NCBI RefSeq assembly: GCF_022385335.1
Contig: NZ_CP092431.1
Span: 9,610,001-9,674,000, forward strand
Direction of reading: 5' to 3'
Length of the DNA stretch: 64,000 nucleotides
DNA from: Streptomyces deccanensis
GTDB taxonomy: Bacteria; Actinomycetota; Actinomycetes; Streptomycetales; Streptomycetaceae
The position numbers and the translations under genes are program-made. The notes under the pieces are model-generated. The model was not told where the DNA came from. It ran no database searches and saw nothing but the letters and a program-made list of their open reading frames with translations. This document shows, in pieces, positions 55,637 to 64,000 of the stretch (its first letter is position 1; the number at the start of each line of letters is the position of its first letter).

Positions 55637-55653
55637 CCCGCACGACCGCTGCC

Positions 55654-55718
55654 CGGCCGACCGGCCAAGTCCGCCTGGCCGGCCGAGTCCGGCCGACCGA
55701 TCGAGTCCGCCTGGCCGG
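55654..55718. repeat. two 29-bp direct repeats, 36-bp period
   Basis: Units at 55654-55682 and 55690-55718 share CGGCCGACCG-N2-C-N-AGTCCGCCTGGCCGG with two differences. They lie just after the snpA stop in the gap before the cupin gene; no gene is visible there. Confidence 0.6.
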
Positions 55719-55863
55719 GCAGCGGGGTCGTTCCGGTGAGGTCGAGAACGCGTCGACTTTCGACCGGACGTGTGCGGATCCAGCGGATTCCGGCTCAACG
55801 GCCCCTGGGGCGGCCTATGTTCACGGCGACGACCACGTCTTCCCCGCCTTGCAGGAGGCCCGC

Positions 55864-56298
55864 ATGCGCCGCACGTTCCGTACCGTCGTCGCCGCCGCGG
55901 TGACGGCCGCCGCCCTCGTGGCGGGCGGCACCGCGCACGCCACGCCGGCGGGACCGGGGGTCACCGGCCGTGTGCTCAGCCGGACCACCGCGAACGGCAC
56001 CGACTACATCCTGCGGGAGGTCACCATCCCGCCCGGCCAGGCCACCGGCTGGCACTACCACGACGGACCGCTCTACGGCGTCGTGAAGGAGGGCACCCTC
56101 AGCCACTACGACTCCACCTGCGAGACCGACGGCGTCTACCGCGCCGGCGACCGCATCCAGGAACCGGCCGGCCCGGACTACGTCCACATCGGCCGCAACC
56201 TGGGCGACACCCCGCTCGTGCTGGTCGTCCTCTACGTCCTGCCCCAAGGAGCCCCGTTCTCCGAGGACGCCCCGAACCCGGGCTGCTCCTTCGAGTGA
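55864..56298 (+). CDS. secreted cupin-domain protein
   Basis: A 144-aa protein with a Sec signal peptide (RRTFRTVVAAAVTAAALVAGGTAHA) and one cupin barrel. ATGWHYHDGPLYGVVKEGTLSHYD is cupin motif 1 with the two metal-binding histidines, and GPDYVHIGRNLGDTPLVLVVLYV is motif 2. The ATG follows AGGAGG by 5 nt. Function unknown; exported cupins of this kind occur widely in actinobacteria. It is convergent with the methyltransferase gene, only 6 bp apart. Confidence 0.82.
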   Translation: MRRTFRTVVAAAVTAAALVAGGTAHATPAGPGVTGRVLSRTTANGTDYILREVTIPPGQATGWHYHDGPLYGVVKEGTLSHYDSTCETDGVYRAGDRIQEPAGPDYVHIGRNLGDTPLVLVVLYVLPQGAPFSEDAPNPGCSFE

Positions 56299-56304
56299 CC
56301 CCGG

Positions 56305-57099
56305 TCAGGCGCGGCGGCCGACGGCGACATAGGTGTTGCCGAAGAACCGCAGGCCGCTCAGGTCCTGTCCGACGTCCGTGAACGCGTCGTCCCAGCGGGC
56401 GATGTCCTCCGGGGTGACGAGGCCCTCGGAGAGCAGGGCGTCACGGGCCGCCCAGGCGGGACCGCGCATGCCGGGCGGGGGCGTCATGACGTTGATGTGG
56501 CCCTCGTAGGCGATGACGTCGAGCCCTGCCGAGGTGAGGAGTTCGTCCAGCCGGGTCCCGACGGCGAGATCGTTGCCCCGGCGACGGTGCAGTTCGCGGT
56601 AGCGCTCGTTCATCTCGTCGTACGCGGCGGGCGCGCCCCGCAACCGGAACCCGGTCGCGTCGACGTCGACCAGGTAGACCACGCCGCCGCCGGGCCTGGC
56701 CAGCTCGGCGAGATGGTCCACGATCGCCTGCTCCCGGCCACCGTTGTGGGCCAGCACATGACGGAGCATCACCACGTCGAAGGCGCCCTCGGCCAGCCCG
56801 GTGGCGTCGGCGGCCCCGGTGCCGGTGTGCACGCGGACGCCCGAGCGCTCGGCCAGCGCGGAGGCGACGGCCAGCGCGTCGGCGTCGCGGTCCACCGCCC
56901 ACACGGAACCCTCGGGCCCGGCGATGTCCGCCAGCCGCACGGACAGCGCCCCCGGCCCGCATCCCACGTCCGCGATCCGCGCCCCGGGCGCCACCCCGGC
57001 CGCCGCCCACAACTCGCGCTCACGCCGCTCGGCCATGTCGGCCATCAGCCGGTAGCGCGCGATCTCCGAGTCGTCGAGGGTCAGTGAGTAGTCGGCCAC
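56305..57099 (-). CDS. SAM-dependent class I methyltransferase
   Basis: A 264-aa methyltransferase. ARIADVGCGPGALSVRLADIAG is motif I, VWAVDRDADALAVA motif II, and FDVVMLRHVLAHNGG the post-II region with the usual methylation-fold order. The GTG at 57099 follows GGGAGGAA by 5 nt; the frame extends upstream but without a ribosome site. The target is unknown and there is no operon partner. Confidence 0.82.
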   Translation of the reverse strand: MADYSLTLDDSEIARYRLMADMAERRERELWAAAGVAPGARIADVGCGPGALSVRLADIAGPEGSVWAVDRDADALAVASALAERSGVRVHTGTGAADATGLAEGAFDVVMLRHVLAHNGGREQAIVDHLAELARPGGGVVYLVDVDATGFRLRGAPAAYDEMNERYRELHRRRGNDLAVGTRLDELLTSAGLDVIAYEGHINVMTPPPGMRGPAWAARDALLSEGLVTPEDIARWDDAFTDVGQDLSGLRFFGNTYVAVGRRA

Positions 57100-57257
57100 C
57101 GCGGTTCCTCCCAGGTTCGTCGGTGGCTCATTGTGCGCGGTGCGACGCCCTCGTGGACCCTGCGGGACGCACACGGCGTTTCGTCCGTCGATCGGCCGGG
57201 CGGCGGGGCCGGATACGCCGTTGATCCGCTGGTCGTCCGCCCCGTAGGTTCGCCCGT

Positions 57258-58139
57258 ATGACGAACGTACGGATCGGTGTGATGTACGACCGCGACTGGG
57301 CCCCGGAAGGACTGCCCGAGTTCGCGCGGAGGGCCGAGGCGCTCGGGGCGGACGACCTGTGGGTGGTGGAGGACCTCGGCTGGAACGGCGGCGTCTCGGC
57401 GGCGGCCGTCGCCCTCGGTGCCACGCACCGCCTGCGGGTGGGCATCGGCATCACTCCCGCCCCGCTGCGCAGCCCGGCACTGCTGGCGATGGAACTGGCC
57501 ACGCTGGCCCGGGCGTTCCCCGGCCGTCTGGTCGCCGGTATCGGGCACGGCGTACGGGAATGGATGGTCCAGGTCGGTGTCGCGCCCCGCTCCCCGCTGG
57601 CGCTCCTGGAGGAGACGATCACCTCCGTCCGCGCGCTCCTGCGCGGTGAGCGCGTCGAACTGACGGGGCGTGAAGTGCGGCTGGACGGAGTGAAGTTGGT
57701 CCACCCGCCGACCGAGGTCCCGCCGGTCGTCGCGGGCGTGGTGCGCCCCCGCTCCCTGGAACTGTCCGGCCGCGTCGCCGACGGCACGCTGATCGCCGAG
57801 GGCCACGGGCCGCGCGACCTGGAACACACCCGCGAGCTGACCGCCAAGGGGGGCGCGACCGCCGACCACACCCTCACCGTCTTCGCCTTCGCGTGCGTCG
57901 GCGACGACCCCGACGAGGTCGCCCGCACCCTCCACCCGCACACCGAGGGCCACGGCGCCTGGCTGGGCCGCCCCCAGGAGGAGGTCTTCACCGTCTCCGG
58001 TGACGCCGGCGGGGCCGTCGACGCCGTCCACGCACTCGCGGCGGCCGGCGCCGACACGGTCGTCCTGCGCTTCGTGGGCGAGGACCCGCTGGGACAGCTG
58101 GAGGCCGTGCTCGCGGCCCGGCGAGAAGCCACCACCTGA
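57258..58139 (+). CDS. luciferase-like (LLM) flavin/F420-dependent oxidoreductase
   Basis: A 293-aa TIM-barrel protein. RIGVMYDRDWAPEGLPEFARRAEALGADDLWVVEDLGW and LRVGIGITPAPLRSPALLAMELATLARAFPGRLVAGIGHG are characteristic of the LLM class, many of which use F420 in actinobacteria. Substrate unknown. Its last codons are the first unit of a tandem repeat array that extends into the intergenic region. A second LLM gene lies downstream on the same strand. Confidence 0.82.
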   Translation: MTNVRIGVMYDRDWAPEGLPEFARRAEALGADDLWVVEDLGWNGGVSAAAVALGATHRLRVGIGITPAPLRSPALLAMELATLARAFPGRLVAGIGHGVREWMVQVGVAPRSPLALLEETITSVRALLRGERVELTGREVRLDGVKLVHPPTEVPPVVAGVVRPRSLELSGRVADGTLIAEGHGPRDLEHTRELTAKGGATADHTLTVFAFACVGDDPDEVARTLHPHTEGHGAWLGRPQEEVFTVSGDAGGAVDAVHALAAAGADTVVLRFVGEDPLGQLEAVLAARREATT

Positions 58140-58244
58140 GCGAGAAGCCACCACCCGAGCGTCGAGAAGCCACCACCTGAGCGAGAAGCCACCACCCGAG
58201 CGTCGAGAAGCCACCACCTGGGCGGCGAGATGCCACCACCTGAG
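58121..58244. repeat. six tandem repeats spanning the LLM gene end
   Basis: GAGAAGCCACCACC starts at 58123, 58142, 58164, 58183 and 58205, with a variant GAGATGCCACCACC at 58227. Spacings alternate 19 and 22 bp at first, so a 41-bp two-unit block has been duplicated. The first unit is coding and contains the stop codon of the upstream gene. Confidence 0.8.
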
Positions 58245-58317
58245 CTTGGCCGGCTCCACTCCGTGACAGGGTCCCCGTCGGCTGTTTTTGATCCGCTCGG
58301 GCGGGGACCCGCCGCTC

Positions 58318-59289
58318 ATGGTGCGAATCGGATACACGATGATGACCGAGCAGGCCGGCCCCCGTGACCTCGTCGACCACGTGGTGCGGGCGGAGGGCGC
58401 GGGGTTCGACTTCTCGGTGACCTCCGACCACTACTTCCCGTGGCTGCGCTCGCAGGGTCACTCACCGTACGCGTGGAGCGTGCTGGGCGCGGCCGCCCAG
58501 GCCACCTCGCGCATTCCGCTGATGACGTACGTGACCTGCCCGTCGTTCCGCTATCACCCGGCGGTGGTGGCGCAGAAGGCGGCGACGATGCAGCTGCTGT
58601 CCGAGGGGCGGTTCCGGCTGGGGCTCGGCTCCGGGGAGAACCTCAACGAACACGTGGTGGGCGGCGGTTGGCCGTCCGTGAACGTACGGCACGAGATGCT
58701 CGAGGAAGCGGTGGAGATCATCCGGGCGCTCTTCGACGGCGGCCATGTGAACCACCACGGCACGCACTACGACGTGGAGTCCGCCCGGCTCTGGGACCTG
58801 CCGGACGACCCTCCGCCGCTCGGCATCGCCGTCTCGGGCGAGCAGTCGTGCTCGCTCGCGGGCCGGCTCGGCGACCTGGTCATCGCCACGGAGCCCGAGG
58901 CCGGGCTGCTCCAGGCGTTCGACCGGCACGGCGGCACGGGCAAGCCGCGCGTGGGCCAGCTCCCGGTCTGCTACGACCCCGACCGCGACACGGCCGTCCG
59001 GCGCGCGCACGACCAGTTCCGCTGGTTCGGCGGCGGCTGGAAGGTCAACTCGGAACTTCCGCACCCGGACTCCTTCGCGGCGGCCACGCAGTACGTCACG
59101 CCCGACGACGTCGCCGCGTCCATCCCGTGCGGCGACGACCCCGAGGCGTTCGTCGAGGCCGTACGCCCGTACGTCGAGGCCGGGTTCACCGAGATCGCCC
59201 TGGTCCAGATCGGCGGCGAGTCCCAGCCCGCGTACCTCGACTGGTCGGAGAAGACCCTGCTGCCCGCCCTGCGCGACACCTTCGCCTGA
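58318..59289 (+). CDS. F420-dependent LLM-class oxidoreductase (FGD-like)
   Basis: A 323-aa luciferase-like oxidoreductase resembling F420-dependent glucose-6-phosphate dehydrogenase relatives: VRIGYTMMTEQAGPRDLVDHVVRAEGAGFDFSVTSDHYFPWL near the N-terminus, then LMTYVTCPSFRYHPAVVAQKAATMQLLSEGRFRLGLGSGENLNEHVVG. The start is uncertain between ATG 58318 and GTG 58321; the ribosome site is weak. The substrate is unknown. Confidence 0.85.
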   Translation: MVRIGYTMMTEQAGPRDLVDHVVRAEGAGFDFSVTSDHYFPWLRSQGHSPYAWSVLGAAAQATSRIPLMTYVTCPSFRYHPAVVAQKAATMQLLSEGRFRLGLGSGENLNEHVVGGGWPSVNVRHEMLEEAVEIIRALFDGGHVNHHGTHYDVESARLWDLPDDPPPLGIAVSGEQSCSLAGRLGDLVIATEPEAGLLQAFDRHGGTGKPRVGQLPVCYDPDRDTAVRRAHDQFRWFGGGWKVNSELPHPDSFAAATQYVTPDDVAASIPCGDDPEAFVEAVRPYVEAGFTEIALVQIGGESQPAYLDWSEKTLLPALRDTFA

Positions 59290-59322
59290 CCCTCCCGCCC
59301 GCGCGGTGTCGCCGGGCAGCGG

Positions 59323-60495
59323 CTACGTCCCCTCGCTCCCGCGCTCCGAGCCGGCCGACCGGTCCCCGTCCGCGGGCTCGGGGTCCTCACCCTGGTCGGC
59401 GGCGGCGGGACGCGCGGCCTTGGCGCCGCCCTTGAAGCGCTCCAGCGTGCGCGCCAACTGCTGGAACGGGGACACCGCCGGCTTCCCCGACGGCTGTGGC
59501 GCGACGGGAGCGGCCTCGGCGGACTCACGGTAGGCCGCGAGCGCCTCATGGGCGCGCTCGGTCGCCTCCCGGTACAGGTCCCGGGACGCGGTCATGGCCT
59601 CCAGCGCCTCGGCGTACATCGCCACCCGCTTCCGCTCCCGGGCGAGTTCCTCCTCGAGAGTGAGCAGGTGCCAGTCGTCCCGCAGCGCCGTGAGGGCCTC
59701 GTCGGCACCGTCCGGCAGCGGGCGCGACAGCGCGGCGAACCGCGTCACCGCCGCGACGAGGTCGACCGGCTCCGAACCGTCCAGGAACACCGTGCGTACG
59801 GCGAAGTCCTCGGCGTCGTAGCCGGACGGGGCCGGGGTGCCGGGCAGCACCACGGCACCTCCGCGCGGCACCTCCGCGTCGTAGTCGCGCAGCGCCCAGT
59901 TGACGACCCGTACCTGGTGCGGGGCGGCACGGTGCTCGACCACACGGTGGCGCAGACTCGGCGACAGCCAGCGCGCCAGGGGCAGTTGCCCGCGCTCGTC
60001 CGTGGTCATCGCCTCGTGGACGACGACATGGACGCACCATCCCCCGCGCCCGGCGTCCCGCAGCACACGCCGTACGTCCTTGTCGTCCTCGGGAAGGGCG
60101 TTGATCCTGCTCAGCGACAGGCCCGTGGCGGCGTCGTGGTCCCAGTCGCCGTACTCCGGCCAGAACCGGGTGACGGGGGACGGCCACGCCGGATCCCACG
60201 GCTGTTCCGCCTCGGCGATCAGGGTCCACTCCCGCCCGCCGCCGAGGTCGGGCGCGAGGCCGAGCCGGGCGCGGACGGTCACCTCGTCGGCGACCCGCCA
60301 TCGGGCCTCGAAGACCCGCTCCGGGGACTCGCCCCCGGGGTCGGGGACTTCGAGGAAGTCGTCGATGACCTGACTGTCCTTGAGCTGCCGCAGAGTGCGA
60401 CGGAGGACGTCCTCCGCGTCGGGTCCGATATGGCGGCCGCGAGCCGGCCACACCGTCGGGGGAGTCGTGGGACGAGCTGTGGGGGAGGTCGGCAT
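59323..60495 (-). CDS. hypothetical protein with C-terminal coiled coil
   Basis: I do not recognise this 390-aa protein. Residues about 25-270 look globular (QVIDDFLEVPDPGGESPERVFEARWRVADEV, ARGGW-type segments, WALRDYDAEVPRGGAVVLPG). Residues about 275-340 are a long charged helix (LEEELARERKRVAMYAEALEAMTASRDLYREATERAHEAL), and the tail is disordered and acidic. No membrane segment. The start at 60495 is the best-placed ATG, but the frame stays open upstream. It is divergent from the gene at 60728. Confidence 0.6.
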   Translation of the reverse strand: MPTSPTARPTTPPTVWPARGRHIGPDAEDVLRRTLRQLKDSQVIDDFLEVPDPGGESPERVFEARWRVADEVTVRARLGLAPDLGGGREWTLIAEAEQPWDPAWPSPVTRFWPEYGDWDHDAATGLSLSRINALPEDDKDVRRVLRDAGRGGWCVHVVVHEAMTTDERGQLPLARWLSPSLRHRVVEHRAAPHQVRVVNWALRDYDAEVPRGGAVVLPGTPAPSGYDAEDFAVRTVFLDGSEPVDLVAAVTRFAALSRPLPDGADEALTALRDDWHLLTLEEELARERKRVAMYAEALEAMTASRDLYREATERAHEALAAYRESAEAAPVAPQPSGKPAVSPFQQLARTLERFKGGAKAARPAAADQGEDPEPADGDRSAGSERGSEGT

Positions 60496-60727
60496 GAGTC
60501 CATCGGGAAGCAGGGGCACGTGCGTCCACCAGTATCCCCGCCGCGACCCCGCGCAGATCACGGGGGGTCCCGCCACCGTTCCCGCGCCGGTCGCGACGGC
60601 CGCCGGCGACGGGGCTTCGAGCCGACCGTCCGGCCAGATCTGCCGCGGCACCGTCCCGAACGAAAAACCCGTTGGTCCGCCGTCGCCGAGCTGCGACGAT
60701 GCCACCTGATTTCCCAGCGGAGGACGT

Positions 60728-61903
60728 TTGTTCGTTTTCGTGTGTGCGGGGTGCGGTGCCACGCTGACCTCCCCGCTGTCCCGGGTCGCTCTGCCGGCCC
60801 ACGCCCATCAGATTTACGGCAACGGCATTCAGTTGCCGGTGCTGATGGAGCCGGGCACGTTCGCGGTGGAAGCGGAGCCCTCGGGCCCGCCATGGCGGAG
60901 GTGGGAGGAGATCGACCCGGACGAGGCGGCGGCCCGTGGCATCCACGCGCCGGTCGAAGCCCTGTCCGACGGCCCGCCCGGCGCGATCGTCATCGCCCCC
61001 GGGGACGTCTGCGGCACCCGGCTGATCCCGGAGAGGGCGGGCGGCTACTGCTGCGGTCTCGACGGGACCCACGGACCCAACATGGCCTGTGAGGCGTGCG
61101 GTCTGCCCGTGGCGAGCCGGATCGACGACTGTTCGCTCTGGCAGGCGGTGTGGCTCGCCCCGAACGCCGTGGACCGCCGCCGCGTCGGCGACGCCGTTCC
61201 GCCGCTGTCCTGGTCCGAGCTGATGGAGACGCCGCTGATCACGCCACCGTCCGAGCCGATCGCCACCTGGGGCGGGCGTGCGGGCGCGAGCCGCTGGTGG
61301 TCGTGGAGCCCGCAGTGGGTGGCGGCGGCCGGCCGGGCCCTCGCCCACCTGCTGGCGGCCTCGGGGCGTCGACCCGTCGCCGTCCCGGACGGCCCGACCG
61401 CGGAGGTGTTCCGACGTGCCCTCGACGCCCTGCTGCCCGCCGGCCCACCGGAGCTGCGCGCCGCCCTGGCGGGACCGGGCCGCCCCGCCGCCGACACCGA
61501 CGCGGACCTCCTCCTCGTCCCGGTCCATCCACAGACGGGCGAGCTGTGGACACCGCCCTGCGAGAACGGCAGGTCCAATGGCAACGGCACGCCCGCCAGT
61601 GGCTCCGACGGGGCCGCCGCCGGACCCACCCCCGTGGCCCCCGCCGACCGCTCGGTGCCGCTCCCGTTCGGGATGTGGCGGTGGCTGGCCTTCCCCGAGC
61701 CGTCGCCGCCCGTCCCCACCTGGGGCGGCAGGAACGCCGAACTCCTCCGCGACTACCCGCCGGAACCACGCCCCCTCCACCCCTTCCGGATCGACTCGGG
61801 AGTCTTCCGGCACACCCTGGTCCGGCTCCCCGCCGCGCGCAGCCCGTGGCTCCGCGAGATCCTGGCCGACCTCATCCACCACATGCGTACCGGTGTCTTC
61901 TAG
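60728..61903 (+). CDS. hypothetical protein with N-terminal zinc-ribbon-like cysteines
   Basis: A 391-aa protein of unknown function. The N-terminus has CAGCGATL and later CCGLDGTHGPNMACEACGLPVASRIDDC, pairs of cysteines that could form a zinc site. A proline-rich disordered stretch divides it at about residues 285-315. The TTG start at 60728 lies 4 nt after GGAGG; a GTG four codons on is the alternative. Its TAG stop forms part of the CTAG target duplication of the insertion sequence, so the coding sequence is intact. Similar genes are common in Streptomyces, but no role is assigned here. Confidence 0.65.
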   Translation: MFVFVCAGCGATLTSPLSRVALPAHAHQIYGNGIQLPVLMEPGTFAVEAEPSGPPWRRWEEIDPDEAAARGIHAPVEALSDGPPGAIVIAPGDVCGTRLIPERAGGYCCGLDGTHGPNMACEACGLPVASRIDDCSLWQAVWLAPNAVDRRRVGDAVPPLSWSELMETPLITPPSEPIATWGGRAGASRWWSWSPQWVAAAGRALAHLLAASGRRPVAVPDGPTAEVFRRALDALLPAGPPELRAALAGPGRPAADTDADLLLVPVHPQTGELWTPPCENGRSNGNGTPASGSDGAAAGPTPVAPADRSVPLPFGMWRWLAFPEPSPPVPTWGGRNAELLRDYPPEPRPLHPFRIDSGVFRHTLVRLPAARSPWLREILADLIHHMRTGVF

Positions 61904-63509
61904 CTTGATCTTTAACCTGTGCGGCGGGGTCGTGGGTTCTCTGACTTCTTCGTTCGCTGTTTCGTAGTGCCGGGTTTGCGGACGGTGTGCACGTCGTGGC
62001 GCGGGGTGGGCCGGGTGTTCTTGCGTCCGGGTGGTCGTCCCGGGCCGGGTCGGGAGGGTTTCGGTGCTTGGGCGGGGCAGGCCGCCTGCGGGCGGAGGTG
62101 CCGAAAGTCGCGGCGGACGCGGGCAGGGGTGAGTCTGTTCGGCGGGCTCGGTTTCTCCCACGGCCGGCGCAGGTCGGCCGCCAGTGGGCGGGCCAGCCGC
62201 AGCTGGGTGTAGACGGCGAGGATCAGCCAGGTCCACCGGTCAGCCGCCTCAGGAGTACGGACCTTCGGGCAGGTCCAGCCCAGGGTCTGCTTGAACAGCC
62301 GGAAGGTGTGCTCGATATCGAAGCGTCGCAGGAAGACCTGCCAGAGCAGGTCGACCTGGGTGTCGGTCGCGTCGGTGCCCGACCACCACAGCCACACCGG
62401 CTTCGGCCTCGCGCCGCTGGGCAGGTACTCGACCTGCAGACGGATCACCGTGCCCTCGATGACTGGCAGAGCGCCCAGCTGGGAGACCCATGCGGAGCGG
62501 TGAGTCAGCCGGGGGTGGAGCCGGTCCCAGGCTCTGGCGATGGCTGTGCCATACAGACGGGTATCGGTCACGGTCGCCGCATCGGGAGTGTTCCAGGTGG
62601 CAGGGTTGCCGAAGACGAACTCGCCGCCGTGGCGGGGCGGACGGCCCCGGGTGCCCGGCTCTCGGGGCGGCGCCGCCCGGCGCAGGACCCGGTCCGAGCG
62701 CATCCGGCCCAGCACCTGCACCGGCAGATCCTTGAGAAGGTAGGCCAGCCGGGGCACGTCGTATCCGGCGTCCACCACGATCAGCACGTCCGGGTCGCCG
62801 TCCTTCCACTGTCCGGCCGCCATCAGCCGCTCGGTCAGCTCACGCAGCTGCCGGGCGGTGACCGTGGCAGCGTCGTCGCCCGGCACCAGACGCAGCGCGT
62901 CCAGCGGCGCGGTCCATGAGCTGCGGCCCGCTTCCAGCGCACAGACCACCGAATACGGCCAGCCGGGGACGGGGATGTGCTGGTCCTTGCCGCGTCCGTA
63001 GGTGTGGCACAGGATCCGCTCGGGTGAGGTGTGAGCGTCGGGGCGCAGCCAGCAGGTGATGTCGGCCGCCAGCACCAGCTCGGCCGTCCGCCGCCCGCGG
63101 AAGCGGCACCGTGGCCAGTGCCCGCCGCAGCCGGGCGATGTCCACCCGGCCCGCGGCCAGGGCGCCATACAGCCCGCCGTGTCCACGGCGATGCTCGCCC
63201 ACCAGCGACAGCTCCACCAGCGAGCGGATTGGGCCATCCGCACACAGCACCGCGTCGGCCAGCTCGAACAGCGCATCCGAACGCCTGGTCAGGCAGGAGT
63301 AGAACTCGCCCCGGAAGCGTGACAGTTCCGCCAACGGCTCTCGCCGGGCATCGCGATGCAGCAAACTCACCCTCACGGCCTTCGTGCTGGACGTGTGTGT
63401 TCCTTGGTCGGAGCACATGTTCAGCCGAGGGCCGCTTTCGTGTACGGCAGTTACCGGACCGAGTGATCAAGTTCGAGACATCATTCGATGCTGGACGTTA
63501 AAGATCAAG
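61904..63509. mobile_element. IS701-like insertion sequence, 1606 bp
   Basis: CTTGATCTTTAAC at 61904-61916 and its exact complement at 63497-63509 are 13-bp terminal inverted repeats. CTAG flanks both sides (61900-61903 and 63510-63513), a 4-bp duplication of the YTAR type expected of IS701-family elements. The single transposase gene nearly fills the element on the minus strand. The insertion fell on the stop codon of the upstream gene without altering its product. Confidence 0.85.
61912..63370 (-). pseudogene. frameshifted IS701-like DDE transposase
   Basis: The N-terminal part starts at GTG 63370 (SLLHRDARREPLAELSRFRGEFYSC) and reads well to LATVPLPRAADGR. One extra base at about 63080-63082 then shifts the frame; LVLAADITCWLRPDAHTSPERILCHTYGRG and everything after it continue in the other frame to the stop at 61912. 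The C-terminal part keeps the DDE-like segments VLIVVDAGYDVPRLAYLL and RRFDIEHTFRLFKQTLGW (glutamate followed by the IS4-like K). A single-base insertion means either an inactivated gene, a sequencing error or, less likely, programmed frameshifting. Confidence 0.8.
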
Positions 63510-63511
63510 CT

Positions 63512-63676
63512 AGGGGGTGTTTCGAAAGTCCTGTGCGGTGCCCGCGGTGTCCGGTGCGTGCTCTCGGCGTGCCGGACGAAAGCCCTCGTACTGGACGTAC
63601 TTGGGCTTTCGGCCGGTGCGGCGAGAGTGCGTGCCGGGCGCCGTGGGTGCTGTGCGGGACTTTTGAAACACCCCCT
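63512..63676. mobile_element. MITE-like hairpin element, 165 bp
   Basis: AGGGGGTGTTTCGAAAGTCC at the left and its complement with one change at the right form 20-bp terminal repeats. Inside, GCTCTCGGCGTGCCGGACG, AAAGCCC and their imperfect complements let nearly the whole element fold into one hairpin. No gene is encoded. The termini suggest a non-autonomous derivative mobilised by a transposase encoded elsewhere; it directly adjoins the insertion sequence. Confidence 0.7.
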
Positions 63677-63715
63677 CGCCGGGCAGGCGGAGATCGGGGC
63701 GCGGCAGCCGGAGCC

Positions 63716-64000
63716 TCAGCGGCGGGCCAGCGCCAGCACGCTCAGGCCGAACATCAGGACGCCCAGGGGCAGATGGACCGTCGGGACATGGGCGATGCCG
63801 AGCACGACCTGGGCCGAGGCGAGCGCGAGGAAGCCCGTGGCGTGCCAGACGGGGCGGGGGGAGCCGCCGCCCGGCTTCCACGCCAGCACCGCCGCGAGGA
63901 CGTACAGCATCGTCGCCCCGTACATCACCCGCGCACCGACACTGTGCAGTGTCTCCCCGTACGGCGAGGTCAACAGCAGTCCGGCGGAGATCGCCTGAAG
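63716..64000 (-). CDS. membrane protein, C-terminal fragment
   Basis: The last 94 residues of a protein whose 5' end lies beyond the window. Three hydrophobic segments are visible (VMYGATMLYVLAAVLAW, ATGFLALASAQVVLGIAHV and LPLGVLMFGLSVLALARR). Histidines in or near the helices (ETLHSVG, GIAHVPTVHLP) could be ligands in a haem-type membrane protein, but this is not diagnostic. The family is not recognised. Confidence 0.6.
   Translation of the reverse strand, partial: LQAISAGLLLTSPYGETLHSVGARVMYGATMLYVLAAVLAWKPGGGSPRPVWHATGFLALASAQVVLGIAHVPTVHLPLGVLMFGLSVLALARR

Noticed and set aside
58121-58244. CRISPR array downstream of the LLM gene
   Set aside because: Repeat intervals are 5-8 bp, far too short for spacers, and the first unit is coding.
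61912-63276. An intact 454-residue transposase starting at 63276
   Set aside because: Its first 60 residues are Trp/Cys/Arg-rich nonsense, while the other frame carries the proper N-terminus, so the gene is frameshifted.

Overview
The window is about 64 kb of very GC-rich DNA with strong third-position GC bias, GTG/TTG starts, AGGAGG-type ribosome sites, Tat signal peptides, mycothiol-dependent chemistry and F420-type oxidoreductases. All of this points to a Streptomyces (or close relative) chromosome. No rRNA, tRNA or CRISPR array was seen.

Region 1 (1-7.8 kb): the tail of an alpha/beta hydrolase, then a small carbohydrate group: a Tat-exported GH88 unsaturated glucuronyl hydrolase, the remains of an FAD monooxygenase, a Tat-exported right-handed beta-helix protein and a PfkB sugar kinase. 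A PAS-GAF-SpoIIE-HATPase signalling phosphatase follows.

Region 2 (7.9-41.2 kb) is the core of the window: an almost uninterrupted island for taking up choline and glycine betaine and degrading them to pyruvate. Uptake is by a BCCT carrier and a three-gene ABC system. BetA and BetB convert choline to betaine. Two Rieske oxygenases with two FAD reductases and one Rieske ferredoxin can demethylate betaine. A dimethylglycine oxidase and a sarcosine oxidase (soxB, fused soxD-soxA, soxG) continue to glycine, and GlyA and SdaA convert glycine to serine and then pyruvate. One-carbon by-products are handled by two mycothiol-dependent formaldehyde dehydrogenases, an MBL-fold hydrolase, FolD, PurU and a MetF-like reductase. 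Two paralogous IclR regulators sit inside the island. A 15-bp palindromic sequence (TTGC-N7-GCAA type) recurs at nearly every promoter, usually just downstream of a TTGACA-like -35 box and a 17-nt spacer, so the island looks like one regulon.

Region 3 (41.3-45.5 kb): a binding lipoprotein and a fused double permease of the peptide/nickel ABC type behind a good match to the actinobacterial iron box, with no ATPase gene nearby; then a SAM methyltransferase on the opposite strand.

Region 4 (45.7-61.9 kb) is a typical Streptomyces accessory mixture: a GH95 fucosidase with discoidin-like insertions, a sulfotransferase, a GtrA-like membrane protein, a delta-60/DUF11/RTX secreted protein, a kinase-like protein, snapalysin, a secreted cupin, a methyltransferase, two luciferase-like oxidoreductases and several proteins of unknown function.

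Region 5 (61.9-64 kb): a 1606-bp IS701-like element with a frameshifted transposase, inserted exactly at the stop codon of the preceding gene, next to a 165-bp hairpin-forming MITE-like element, then the C-terminus of a membrane protein that runs off the window.
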